NCBI GenBank assembly: GCA_040757835.1
Contig: JBFLWJ010000002.1
Location: 1 to 64,000 of the forward strand
Reading direction: 5' to 3'
Length of the DNA stretch: 64,000 nt
From: Actinomycetota bacterium
Lineage (GTDB): Bacteria; Actinomycetota; Geothermincolia; Geothermincolales; RBG-13-55-18
This document shows, piece after piece, positions 26,951-35,446 of this stretch. Within the stretch, counting starts at the first letter, position 1; every line of letters starts with the position of its first letter. A program made the position numbers and the translations under genes. Below the pieces are notes generated by a model. The model was given only the letters and a program-made list of their open reading frames with translations, did no database searches and was not told where the DNA came from.

Positions 26951-27163
26951 ATCCCGCCTGGTCTCCTTTCGTGTCACGGCATGCGCACAACAGGCATGGC
27001 CCGCCTGTAATTCTACCAGAACGGGCTGGCCTGGTGAGCCTGGAGCACGTCGGGAGGACCGGCGCCATGGACGTCGGCGGGTGGTGTTAATATGATGCTT
27101 GAAGGAGTCGGCCCGTCGAGCGTTGAATAGTTTTTCCAGCGCGGCCTGAGATTTGGAGTTGAA

Positions 27164-27826
27164 ATGGACGTGACGTTTATCGAGGCGAGAGACCTCCCGG
27201 ATGCATGGTTCCAGTGTGTCTACACCATCTTCGAGAAGGGCAGGGAATACCGTATCGACCGCGGCAGTTTCCAGGGCAATCTGCGCATGGAGTACGACTT
27301 CGTAGTGGTGAAGGTCCGCTACCCGGAGACCCGTCCCCTGATACCGGATATCCCGCCCGGCATCGGTCTTCCCCCACCCACGGACATGGAGTACGTCCAG
27401 GAATACCTGGAGAAGCTCTGTTCTTCCTGCTCCAAGGCGGATAATGAGGACTACACCTACGGCATGTACCTGGAGGAGCAGGTGCAGGAGGTCATACGCA
27501 TCTACCGCGAGGAGGGCTTCGGCACCAACCAGGCCTGCATGGCGGTTTGCGACCCGCAGGCCATCTATCTCGAGGACCCGCCATGTCTGCGGCAGATCGA
27601 TACTCGCATCTATCCCGAGGAGCGCAAACTTCATTTCGTGGTCTATTTCCGCTCTTGGGACCTCTGGGCCGGTTTTCCCAGCAACCTCGCCGGCATCCAG
27701 CTCCTCAAGGAGTACATGGCCGACGAGATCGGAGTGGAGCCCGGCGAGACGCTCGCGCTCTCCAAGGGGATGCACCTCTACGACTATGCCTGGGACATCG
27801 CCAAGGCCCGGCTGGGAAGGGCCTGA
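27164..27826 (+). CDS. Short archaeal-type thymidylate synthase/dCMP hydroxymethylase-like protein
   Basis: 220 residues, much shorter than bacterial ThyA (about 264). The superfamily active site is readable: the nucleophile Cys141 in EDPPCLRQID, RSWD (163-166) as the phosphate-binding Arg/Ser and Asp, Asn174 in FPSNLAGIQLL, and the His204/Tyr206 pair in GMHLYDY. The order and spacing match ThyA, and the compact size matches the archaeal methanogen enzymes. It would methylate dUMP or hydroxymethylate a pyrimidine nucleotide. The N-terminal half is divergent. Monocistronic or first in the plus-strand run; GGAG precedes ATG 27164. Confidence 0.75.
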   Translation: MDVTFIEARDLPDAWFQCVYTIFEKGREYRIDRGSFQGNLRMEYDFVVVKVRYPETRPLIPDIPPGIGLPPPTDMEYVQEYLEKLCSSCSKADNEDYTYGMYLEEQVQEVIRIYREEGFGTNQACMAVCDPQAIYLEDPPCLRQIDTRIYPEERKLHFVVYFRSWDLWAGFPSNLAGIQLLKEYMADEIGVEPGETLALSKGMHLYDYAWDIAKARLGRA

Positions 27827-27880
27827 ATCAAGCCACGGCGGCGGCACTTTTTTCACTGTTCCACCCGCGCGCACTTCCTA

Positions 27881-27886
27881 TATAAT
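27881..27886 (+). promoter_or_regulatory. Predicted -10 box for the aminotransferase-homocitrate synthase operon
   Basis: TATAAT lies in a TATATAAT run 82 bp before the proposed start at 27968. The leader that follows is GC-rich and has short complementary segments; no known riboswitch was recognised. No good -35 box is seen. Confidence 0.45.
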
Positions 27887-27967
27887 TATGGAAATCGCGG
27901 CCGGAAGGGCCGTCCCGGTAACACCGGCTGGCTGCATCCCCGCCGGTCATCTGGAGGAGGTAGCATC

Positions 27968-29299
27968 ATCGAACCGCTTGCCATTGAGCTAAACGAGACC
28001 ATAAGGGTCCGGGCGCCCCATCTCTACGACGCCCTGTCCTCGCTGGGGCGTGAGCTGTTCTTCCCCAAGGGCATCCTGACGCAGGCGGCGGAGGCTAAGC
28101 GGGACGCCGGGCGCTACGATGCGACCATCGGCATCGCCACCATGGAGGGTAAACCCCTCTTCCTCCCCAGCCTGCAGGCGTTGATCGGCCAGCTCGATCC
28201 GGAGGAGGTCTATCCCTATGCTCCGTCTTCCGGCATCGCTGAACTCAGGGGCCTCTGGCACGAACATCAGCTTGCGCTGAACCCTGGGCTGGAGGAGAAG
28301 AGCTTCTCCATGCCCATCGTGACCAACGGCCTGACCCACGGCCTCAGTATCTATGCCGACATGTTCTGTGACGCGGGAGACGTACTGCTGCTGCCGGACA
28401 AGATCTGGGGTAACTACCGCATGGTCTTCGGCACGCGGCGTGGCGCCGATATCCGTTACTCTCCCTTCTTCTCCAGCGGTGGCGGCCTGGATACGCAGGC
28501 TTTCCGGGAGGCCCTGTACAGGCTGAAGGACCGCCAGAAGGTGCTGGTCCTCCTCAACTTCCCCAACAACCCCACCGGTTACTCGCCATACCCGCACGAA
28601 GCGGCAGCACTGGCGCAGGCGCTGGTGGACTTGGCGGAGGCGGGGACGACGGTGGTAGCGTGCGTGGACGACGCGTATACCGGCCTCTTCTACGAGGAAG
28701 ACCTGTACGCCCAGTCCCTCTTCACCCTCCTGGCCGATTCGCACCCTCGCCTCACGGCCATCAAGATCGACGGCTCCACCAAGGAGGACTACGTCTGGGG
28801 CTTCCGGGTGGGGTTTATAACCTTCTCCCTCCAGACCAGCGACGACCCCCAGCCCGTCTATGAGGCCCTGGAGAAGAAGGTGGGAGGCCTCATCCGCGGG
28901 ACCATCTCCAAGTGCCCGACCCTGTCGCAGTCTCTCCTGGTGCATGCGATGAAATCGCCGCATTACCGCGAGGAGAAAGCGGAGAAATTCGCCATCCTCA
29001 AAGACCGCTATGATGAGATAAGAAGGGTCCTCTCGAGCCCAGACTACGCCTCCGCTTTCCGCCCTTACCCGTACAACTCCGGCTATTTCATGTGCCTCGA
29101 ACTCCTGCATACCGATGCGGAACGCCTGCGCAGGCACCTTCTGGACGCATATGGGGTCGGGGTCATAGCCATCGGGGACCGCGACATACGCATCGCGTTC
29201 TCCTGTCTGGAGAAAGAGCAGATAAAGGACCTCTTTGATATACTTTATAAAGCCGTAGCCGACCTAGATAATCACGGCCTGGGAGACGGGAGGAAATAG
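27968..29299 (+). CDS. PLP-dependent class I/II aminotransferase, apparent ATC start
   Basis: About 443 residues. The fold type I core shows LLNFPNNPTGYSPYPHE, VACVDDAYTGLFYEED, and the PLP lysine in IKIDGSTKEDYVWGFRVGF. The first ATG (28142) would cut off 58 conserved-looking residues (EPLAIELNETI..ELFFPKGIL), and that segment is in frame back to an ATC at 27968 lying 7 bp after GGAGGAGG (27953-27960). No ATG, GTG or TTG occurs between. Either an ATC start is used or one base is miscalled. Next gene starts directly after the stop, suggesting joint function with the homocitrate-synthase-type enzyme. Confidence 0.82.
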   Translation: MEPLAIELNETIRVRAPHLYDALSSLGRELFFPKGILTQAAEAKRDAGRYDATIGIATMEGKPLFLPSLQALIGQLDPEEVYPYAPSSGIAELRGLWHEHQLALNPGLEEKSFSMPIVTNGLTHGLSIYADMFCDAGDVLLLPDKIWGNYRMVFGTRRGADIRYSPFFSSGGGLDTQAFREALYRLKDRQKVLVLLNFPNNPTGYSPYPHEAAALAQALVDLAEAGTTVVACVDDAYTGLFYEEDLYAQSLFTLLADSHPRLTAIKIDGSTKEDYVWGFRVGFITFSLQTSDDPQPVYEALEKKVGGLIRGTISKCPTLSQSLLVHAMKSPHYREEKAEKFAILKDRYDEIRRVLSSPDYASAFRPYPYNSGYFMCLELLHTDAERLRRHLLDAYGVGVIAIGDRDIRIAFSCLEKEQIKDLFDILYKAVADLDNHGLGDGRK

Positions 29300-30607
29300 A
29301 TGTCGGAGCATTCGGTCAAATATACGCCCGGGAACAACGGCGCCGACCGCAAGCGCATATATTTCGTGGACGTCACCAACCGGGACGGGGTCCAGACCTC
29401 AAGGCTTGGTCTGGCCAAACTGGAAAAGACCATCATCAACATGCTCCTCGACGAGATGGGCATCTGGCAGAGCGAGTTCGGTTTTCCCACCACCCGGCAC
29501 GAGAAGAACTACCTCTGCGCCAACCTGGAGCTGGTTGAGCTGGGGGCGATACACCATACCCGCCTCTCGGGCTGGGTCAGGGCCGTCTCCAGGGATGTGG
29601 AGCTGGCCCGGGAGATGGTGCCCGGTCTGAAGTACATCAACGTCTCCATCTCCACGTCCGAGCAGATGATCAACGGCAAGTGGAACGGCCGCTACGACTT
29701 CAACCATGTCGTCGAGCTTATGTGCGAGTCAGTGGCAAAGGCGCATGAACTGGGCTTCGAGTCCATCGGCGTCAATGCCGAGGACGCCTCGCGCACCTCC
29801 GACGAACACCTCATCGAGTTCGCCAAAGCGGCAAAGGAGCTCGGCGCCGACCGCCTGCGCTACTGCGATACCCTGGGTTACAACGACCCCTTCACCGTAT
29901 ACGACCGCATAAGGCTTATAGCCGAGGAGACAGGCGTCGATATCGAGCTGCACTTCCACAATGACCTGGGCATGGCCATCGGCTGCTCCGTGGCCGGGGC
30001 AAAGGGGGCCCTGGACGGCGGGGTCAACGCCTACATCAACACAACCATAAACGGCATGGGAGAGCGTGCCGGAAACGCTGACCTCGTCTCCTGCATCCTG
30101 GCAATCAAGAAGTCAAGCCTCTTCGACGGCGAGGACGTCATGGACGACTCCATCAACCTCATGGCGGCATGGAAGACCGCCAAGTACGCCTCCTATGCCT
30201 TCGGCGTGCCAATACCGGTCAACCAGCCCGGTGTGGGGGACAACGCCTTCGCGCACGAATCCGGCATCCATGCCGACGGCGCGCTGAAGAGCCGCCGCAA
30301 CTACGAACTGTACGACTACGAAGAGCTTGGGAGGGGCGAACCGGAGATCATCGAGACCGGCCGCAATATCACCATCGGTGAGTACTCCGGCATCAAGGGC
30401 TTCAGGAACGTCTACGAAAAGCTGGAGGTGGAGTTTCAGAGCGAGGAAGAGGCCCGGGACATCCTCGACCTGGTCAGGTACGCTAACGTGTCCACGCAGA
30501 AACCGCTGGTGGAGGACGAGCTGCTGTTCATAGCCCGTTATCCCGACCTGGCCCGAAAGATCCTTACCCTTGATCCCGCCAAGGTCGGGTTAAAGAGCAA
30601 AGCCTAG
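29300..30607 (+). CDS. Homocitrate synthase / 2-isopropylmalate synthase-family enzyme
   Basis: 435 residues in the DRE-TIM metallolyase family. The active-site opening is FVDVTNRDGVQTSRLGL (the usual form is DTTLRDGEQ), LHFHNDLGMAIG supplies the HxH metal ligands, and INGMGERAGNADL follows. The EFGFPTTRHEK and NQPGVGDNAFAHESGIHADG segments match homocitrate-synthase members. It condenses acetyl-CoA with a 2-oxo acid. The ATG sits directly after the aminotransferase TAG, with GGGAGG before it. Whether it is lysine-type, coenzyme-type or NifV-like cannot be told here; no aconitase-type genes are present. Confidence 0.85.
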   Translation: MSEHSVKYTPGNNGADRKRIYFVDVTNRDGVQTSRLGLAKLEKTIINMLLDEMGIWQSEFGFPTTRHEKNYLCANLELVELGAIHHTRLSGWVRAVSRDVELAREMVPGLKYINVSISTSEQMINGKWNGRYDFNHVVELMCESVAKAHELGFESIGVNAEDASRTSDEHLIEFAKAAKELGADRLRYCDTLGYNDPFTVYDRIRLIAEETGVDIELHFHNDLGMAIGCSVAGAKGALDGGVNAYINTTINGMGERAGNADLVSCILAIKKSSLFDGEDVMDDSINLMAAWKTAKYASYAFGVPIPVNQPGVGDNAFAHESGIHADGALKSRRNYELYDYEELGRGEPEIIETGRNITIGEYSGIKGFRNVYEKLEVEFQSEEEARDILDLVRYANVSTQKPLVEDELLFIARYPDLARKILTLDPAKVGLKSKA

Positions 30608-30619
30608 GAGGGGCTGGAG

Positions 30620-31021
30620 ATGTTGGAGGTACCGGAGGAGGTCTTGAGGAAGCTGGCCGCCTACTACAACCTGTTCAAACACGGCCAGTCGTCCGACGAG
30701 ATCACCCCATGGATACGCAATATCAACAACATGAGCAAGATGGACCTGGAGTACGAGACGCGGGACGCCATCCGCACCTGCAGGGATTTGCGCAGAAAGA
30801 TAAACGAGCTGGAGTACGAGGGAGAACGCCTCATCCCGGTAAAGAGCAAACGCGATAAGCTGGCGGAGGACCTGCAGCGCGAGTGGACCTACATGAGTTT
30901 CTACCTCTATACCCTTTTTCTGCACTCCGGCATCGACGTGACCGAGGACGAATTCGACGAATACCTGCGCGAGGAGACCGGGAGCAGGTCTTTTATCACT
31001 AACCTCTCCGCGCACCGCTGA
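30620..31021 (+). CDS. Small helical protein of unknown function
   Basis: 133 residues starting 12 bp after the homocitrate-synthase-type gene behind AGGAGGGG. Mostly charged alpha helix (VPEEVLRKLAAYYNLFKHG; RDLRRKINELEYEGERLI), ending DEFDEYLREETGSRSF. No membrane or enzymatic motif. Cotranscription with the two upstream enzymes is likely. Confidence 0.65.
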   Translation: MLEVPEEVLRKLAAYYNLFKHGQSSDEITPWIRNINNMSKMDLEYETRDAIRTCRDLRRKINELEYEGERLIPVKSKRDKLAEDLQREWTYMSFYLYTLFLHSGIDVTEDEFDEYLREETGSRSFITNLSAHR

Positions 31022-31124
31022 GGCCTGCGGGCGGTCCCGCATCAGCGGCCAGTCTCCCTGGCCTCACCAGGCCTCAATTATTCCGCCGCTGAATCCGATA
31101 AGATATTATCTTTGTATTCGCGTA

Positions 31125-31523
31125 ATGAAGGGGTGTTCCGGTTTGGATCCGCGAGAGCTTGCCGAGAAGATCGCTTATCTCATCATCAGGCAGGGTTTCA
31201 CATACGATGAGGATCTCATGCGCGAGTTCCATGTGGACGACTTCGAGCTGATCAAGGCGAAGAACGTCCTCTGCCGCTATTACGGCATCGCCGTCGAGAA
31301 GTGGCACAAGGACGGGGAGGAGAACCGCCAGGCCCTCTTCCTCACCAGGGAATTCGACGGCGAGGGCGCGGAAGACCTCGTCCGTAAGGTCTTTCACGAC
31401 CCCGACTTCAAGACCAAACGCCGCATCCGGGAGGACGCGCGTAAGAGCGAGCTGCGCGGCGAGGTCAAGGAGCTCTTCAACCTCCTGCAGGACGAGTGGG
31501 GCGGTCTCCTGGAAAGCAGCTAG
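31125..31523 (+). CDS. Small protein of unknown function, possible winged helix
   Basis: 132 residues from ATG 31125; a TTG at 31143 (LDPRELAEKIAYLIIRQ) has a better upstream purine tract. The N-terminal half (about 7-65) is helical with a winged-helix feel (FTYDEDLMREFHVDDFELIK), and the C-terminal half is charged with REFDGEG and EVKELFNLL segments. It is the last gene of this plus-strand run. Confidence 0.6.
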   Translation: MKGCSGLDPRELAEKIAYLIIRQGFTYDEDLMREFHVDDFELIKAKNVLCRYYGIAVEKWHKDGEENRQALFLTREFDGEGAEDLVRKVFHDPDFKTKRRIREDARKSELRGEVKELFNLLQDEWGGLLESS

Positions 31524-31567
31524 CCCGGAGGCAGGCGTATCCCCGCCACGGGTGAAGCTTGACCCCC

Positions 31568-32665
31568 CTAGGCGAAGTGCAGGTTTACCTCCATCCTGCC
31601 CGGCATGGTCTTTTCCCAGTCGAACTCCACCTCCCTGCCCCGGGAGAGGAAGGACGCGACCACGCCCGCCACGATGGGGTAATTGAACGGGTTCTCTATC
31701 CTGACCCTTATGCCATCCTCGATGGGCTCCGTGAATATGGGGTTGCCCATGCCGCGATAGGCGAGGAAGAAGAGGTCGCGGATCCTCTCTTCGGGGCGGC
31801 GCCTCTTCCATTCCAGCGCGGGGAGGATGCCGTCCACCATCTCTTTTATCTCCGCGGCTAGGAAGCCGTCGACCCAGTCGCCGTGCTTGGCCTTCAGCTC
31901 TGCATGCACCAGGTTGATGCCAGCGACATTGATGAGCGTGACCGGCTCGCCGTTGTAGGTATCAACCATAAGCCCCCGGTCGATGTCCCAGGAGAAGAAG
32001 CTGACCGAGAAGGGTATCCCGCACCGCTTGCAGCGCTTGAAGTTGATGTAGCCCGGCAGGGGCACTTCCCAGTTGAACGAATAGTCGTCGATGGCCTCGA
32101 AGTCCTCGTTATCCAGGAAAGTCAGGCTGTAGAGTATCTCCCCGTCCTTCTCGCTAACCGCGATGTCCGCCTCCCGGTTCTCGCCGGTATAGGCCGCCCC
32201 CAGGATGTCCCCAGCGAAAAAAGTCTTGTTGTAGCAGTGCGTGCACGCCACTTCGGCCTTCTTCCCCCGCTCGTAATGGAGCAACCGCGCATCACCCATA
32301 CCGAGGATTCGGGCCTGAAGGCACATGAGCTGGTAATACGACTTCCTCGACAGCGGATAGGCGGCGGCTAGCCTCTTCCAACCCACCATGAGCGAGCGCG
32401 TGTAGTGGCTGGCATCGAATGCCTTGGCATGGATGAAGGTCTTCTCCATGCCGCTCTCCACCTTCTCCGAGACCCTTTCCAGGATACCGCCGATGAGCTT
32501 CGATTCCACGATCACGAGCCTCTGGGAGTTGTCCCTGCTCATGATGCGTCCGTGCTCTTCCCAGATGTGGTTCCTGGATATGGCCATGGGAACGCCGCAC
32601 TCCTTGCAGGCACGGAGGAAAGGCCTGTACCTGGCGATACTGACCGATGCAGCCGGTTCTTTCAC
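31568..32665 (-). CDS. Duplicated CxxCGxP / NPxN-domain protein, paralogue 1 (unknown function)
   Basis: 365 residues from GTG 32665 with GGAGAG upstream. Two similar units: unit 1 has CKECGVP (C20, C23), an HIWEEHGRI segment and ends near VACTHCYNKTFFAGDIL (141-155); unit 2 has CKRCGIP (C212, C215), FFSWDIDRGLM and ends with RIENPFNYPIVAGVVASFL (322-340). Each unit is about 150 residues: a Cys pair knuckle, an alpha/beta middle and a terminal NPxN-type helix. The same two-unit plan occurs in the gene at 45373-46449. I recognise no established family; a V4R-like or other ligand-binding fold is possible. It is flanked by unrelated genes. Confidence 0.75.
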   Translation of the reverse strand: MKEPAASVSIARYRPFLRACKECGVPMAISRNHIWEEHGRIMSRDNSQRLVIVESKLIGGILERVSEKVESGMEKTFIHAKAFDASHYTRSLMVGWKRLAAAYPLSRKSYYQLMCLQARILGMGDARLLHYERGKKAEVACTHCYNKTFFAGDILGAAYTGENREADIAVSEKDGEILYSLTFLDNEDFEAIDDYSFNWEVPLPGYINFKRCKRCGIPFSVSFFSWDIDRGLMVDTYNGEPVTLINVAGINLVHAELKAKHGDWVDGFLAAEIKEMVDGILPALEWKRRRPEERIRDLFFLAYRGMGNPIFTEPIEDGIRVRIENPFNYPIVAGVVASFLSRGREVEFDWEKTMPGRMEVNLHFA

Positions 32666-32843
32666 TTATTCCTCTCTCCTTGTTCATGCACCGGACCCGC
32701 TACCCGTTGATTCGTCATTTTTCCGCTTTCCATTTTAGTGGAACTTGACAATTCTAACACAAGCTCCTCACCCATCTAACGCATATACCGCCGCCGCCTC
32801 CATACGGTTCACAGCGCCAGCCCGTCCTCACGCCATGAAAAAA

Positions 32844-32868
32844 GATGGGCCGGCATGGCCGGCCCATC
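32844..32868 (-). terminator. Intrinsic terminator of the acyl-CoA dehydrogenase operon
   Basis: An 11-bp perfect stem, GATGGGCCGGC and GCCGGCCCATC, with an ATG loop is followed on the minus strand by six T (32838-32843). It starts 18 bp after the stop of the acyl-CoA dehydrogenase gene at 32887. Confidence 0.85.
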
Positions 32869-32886
32869 TCTCTACTTTGGCCCGGT

Positions 32887-34140
32887 CTACTTCAACTGCT
32901 CGCGCGAGAACCCGAGGAGGCGCCTGGCCGTTATCAGCAGCTGGATCTGGCCGGTGCCCTCGAAGATATCGTTGATCTTGGAGTCCCGCATCCACTTTTC
33001 CAGCAGCAGTTCCCTGGAATAGCCGAGGGGGCCCATCAACTCGACCGCCTTCTGGGTGATACGAGTCACCGCCAGACCCGCCTTGGCCTTGGCCATGGAG
33101 GACTGCAGATCGTTACGAAGGCCGTTATCCAGCATCCAAAGCGCTCTCCAGGTGAGCAAGCGCGCCGCCTTCAGGTCCGCCTCCATCTGCATCACGTCCC
33201 GCTCCAGCGAGGTCATGCGGTGAGGGTTGATGCCGTAGCGCAGTTCGACGCCCTCCTCTGTCAGCTTCTGCCTCATGAAGTCGAGGGATGCCTGTCCGAC
33301 TCCGATGGCCATGGCCGCCACCAGAGGCCGTGTTGCGTCAAATGTCGCCATGACCTTCTTGAAACCCTCGGTCTTGGTCTTGTCCACCACTTCGGCGCTC
33401 CCTAGGATGTTCTCCTTGGGTATGCGGCAGTCCATGAAGGAGATGGATACGGTGTCCGAGCAGCGTATACCCATCTTGTCTTCGATCTTGGTGATCTGCA
33501 TACCGGGGGTCCCGTGCTCGACTATAAAGGGCTTGATGCCCGCCCTTCCCGCCGACTTGTCGATGGTGGCCCAGACCACCACGAAGCCTTCGGAATCCTC
33601 CAGAGCGCTCTTTCCCGAGGTAACGAAGATCTTCTCGCCGTTGATGACCCATTCGTCACCGTCCAGCACAGCCGAGGTCTTGAGGTTGGCGGTATCCGAG
33701 CCTGCTTCGGGCTCGGTGATGGCCATGGCCCCCCAGGCGGGCTCCTCTGCGGCGAAACGGGCGAGGAACTTCTCCTTCTGCTCGGGCGTACCGCTCGCCT
33801 GTACCGCGGCGCCCCCGAGGCCCGGGCCCGGGAAGGCCAGCGCGATCCCCGCATCTCCCCAGAAGATCTCCTCGACGGTTATTGCGCCGGCGAGGTTGGT
33901 CTCCTTGGGCTTCTTTTCCTTGGGCTCCTCGTCCTCTTTCTTCTCTTTCTTCTCCGGGCTGCCCAGGGCGCCGGCGATGCCTCCGCCCATCACCTTCTGT
34001 ACCATCTTCAGAAGGTCCCAGGGCTTCTCGTGCTCGTTCTCGTCGTACTGGCGGGCGACGGGACGAACGGCCTGCTCCGCGAACATGTGGACCATGTTCT
34101 TGGTGGCCTTGATGCGTGGAGAGAGTTCAAAGTCTATCAT
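32887..34140 (-). CDS. Acyl-CoA dehydrogenase with a charged Lys/Glu insert
   Basis: 417 residues. The flavin-binding region is AITEPEAGSDTANL and VINGEKIFVTSG, and the catalytic Glu is in INDIFEGTGQIQ near residue 395. Residues about 60-80 are a Lys/Glu run (SPEKKEKKEDEEPKEKKPKE) not found in typical members. It oxidises acyl-CoA to enoyl-CoA with ETF as acceptor. It is 12 bp downstream of a second acyl-CoA dehydrogenase and ends at a terminator, so the pair form an operon. Confidence 0.9.
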   Translation of the reverse strand: MIDFELSPRIKATKNMVHMFAEQAVRPVARQYDENEHEKPWDLLKMVQKVMGGGIAGALGSPEKKEKKEDEEPKEKKPKETNLAGAITVEEIFWGDAGIALAFPGPGLGGAAVQASGTPEQKEKFLARFAAEEPAWGAMAITEPEAGSDTANLKTSAVLDGDEWVINGEKIFVTSGKSALEDSEGFVVVWATIDKSAGRAGIKPFIVEHGTPGMQITKIEDKMGIRCSDTVSISFMDCRIPKENILGSAEVVDKTKTEGFKKVMATFDATRPLVAAMAIGVGQASLDFMRQKLTEEGVELRYGINPHRMTSLERDVMQMEADLKAARLLTWRALWMLDNGLRNDLQSSMAKAKAGLAVTRITQKAVELMGPLGYSRELLLEKWMRDSKINDIFEGTGQIQLLITARRLLGFSREQLK

Positions 34141-34152
34141 CTTCCCACCTCC

Positions 34153-35262
34153 CTATACCATGACGAAGCCTTCGAAGCTGGCGAACCCTCGCGCGTTGCG
34201 GAACCACAGTTCCACCGGGTTGTCCCGGACATAGCCGTGGCCGCCCATGATCTGCACGCCGCGGTCGCAGACCATCATGGCCGTATCCGCGGCGTAGTTC
34301 TTCGCCAGTGCCGCTTCCTTTTCGAATTCAATGCCGTTATCGCAGCGCCAGGCCGCCTCCCAGGCCAGGAGGCGCGCCGCGTCGACCTCGATGGCCATCT
34401 CTGCGATCATGAAGGCTATGGCCTGGCGCGAACCGATGGGCTCCCCGAAGGCGACCCTCTGGGTGGCATAATCGATGGAGTGCTCCAGGGCCCTGCGGCT
34501 CATGCCCACCGCCAGCGCGGAAAGGCCAAGGCGCGAGCGTGACAGCACGCGCAGGAAATCGCATCCGGAGCTGCCGCCCAGCCGCGCCGCCGTCGGAACG
34601 CGGCAGTCCTTGAAGGTCACGGGATAAGTGGAAAGGGCCTTCACGCCCATGTTCTTCTCCCGCTCCCCGATATTCATACCCTTTGCCCCCCCGGGCACGA
34701 TGAAGGCGTCGACACCGGAAAAGCCCATGCCGGGCGTAGTTGTCGCAAAGACCAGCAGGTTGCCGGATTCCTGCGCCAGTGGAACCAGGCATTTACTGCC
34801 GTTGATGACGTATTCCTCACCGTCGCGCACCGCCGTGGTCTTGAGGGCGGAGGCACAGAAATTGTAGTACGGCTCGATGACGGCGCATGAAGCGGCCTTG
34901 TACTCCTCCTCGCAGAAGAGCGGCAGGAGCTGCTTCTTCTGTTCCTCGGTGCCCTGGTCGAGCACGGAGATGGCGAGCACCGAGGGAGCCATGAGGTGCA
35001 GGGCGATGGAGAGGTCTCCCCATGCCAGCTCCTCCAGGGCTATCTGGTTGGTGAGGGCGGAGATCTCCTCCCCGAAGCCCTCATACTCCTCGGGGATGCA
35101 CCCTCCCAGGAGCCCGAGTTCCCACCCCTTGGCGATGACCTCCCCGGGGACGGTCTCCGATTCGTCGCATTCCCGCATGATCGGCTCTATCTGGTCGGTC
35201 GCGAAGGAGGCGACGGTCTCCTGCACCATTTTCTGCTCGTCGCTCATCTCGAACGAAACCAT
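34153..35262 (-). CDS. Acyl-CoA dehydrogenase, short C-terminus
   Basis: 369 residues from ATG 35262 with AAGGGG upstream. The N-terminal helices, IEPYYNFCASALKTTAVRDG and VINGSKCLVPLAQESGN, and the C-terminal YATQRVAFGEPIG..IQIMGGHGYVRDNPVE are standard family blocks. It ends FRNARGFASFEGFVMV, stopping just after the expected catalytic Glu, so the final helix of ordinary members (..GT.EI..I.IAR) is missing. With the neighbouring gene it may make a heteromeric enzyme, an inference from the operon and the truncated end. Confidence 0.88.
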   Translation of the reverse strand: MVSFEMSDEQKMVQETVASFATDQIEPIMRECDESETVPGEVIAKGWELGLLGGCIPEEYEGFGEEISALTNQIALEELAWGDLSIALHLMAPSVLAISVLDQGTEEQKKQLLPLFCEEEYKAASCAVIEPYYNFCASALKTTAVRDGEEYVINGSKCLVPLAQESGNLLVFATTTPGMGFSGVDAFIVPGGAKGMNIGEREKNMGVKALSTYPVTFKDCRVPTAARLGGSSGCDFLRVLSRSRLGLSALAVGMSRRALEHSIDYATQRVAFGEPIGSRQAIAFMIAEMAIEVDAARLLAWEAAWRCDNGIEFEKEAALAKNYAADTAMMVCDRGVQIMGGHGYVRDNPVELWFRNARGFASFEGFVMV

Positions 35263-35446
35263 AAGCTTCACCCCTTCATCCTACGAAATCTAAAGCGTCG
35301 TATGGGTTTCTGCGTCAAAGATATTCCCTCTTCGTTCCTCCTTTCCCGCCATAATGCCCATCTGTTCATTCTGGTTTGCCATCTCATCCGTGCCGTGGCG
35401 ACAGGCCATCATCGCCCTTCGGCTGCGCGGAGGCGCGAAGATCGCT

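Noticed and set aside
26951..27874. Upstream extension of the dehydratase activase reading frame
   Set aside because: The open frame overlaps the divergent ThyA-like gene on the opposite strand and carries none of the family motifs; the ATG at 26950 begins at the conserved ASKHA domain.
27841..27967. Possible riboswitch in the aminotransferase leader
   Set aside because: Only short complementary GC segments were seen, with no motif of a known riboswitch class.
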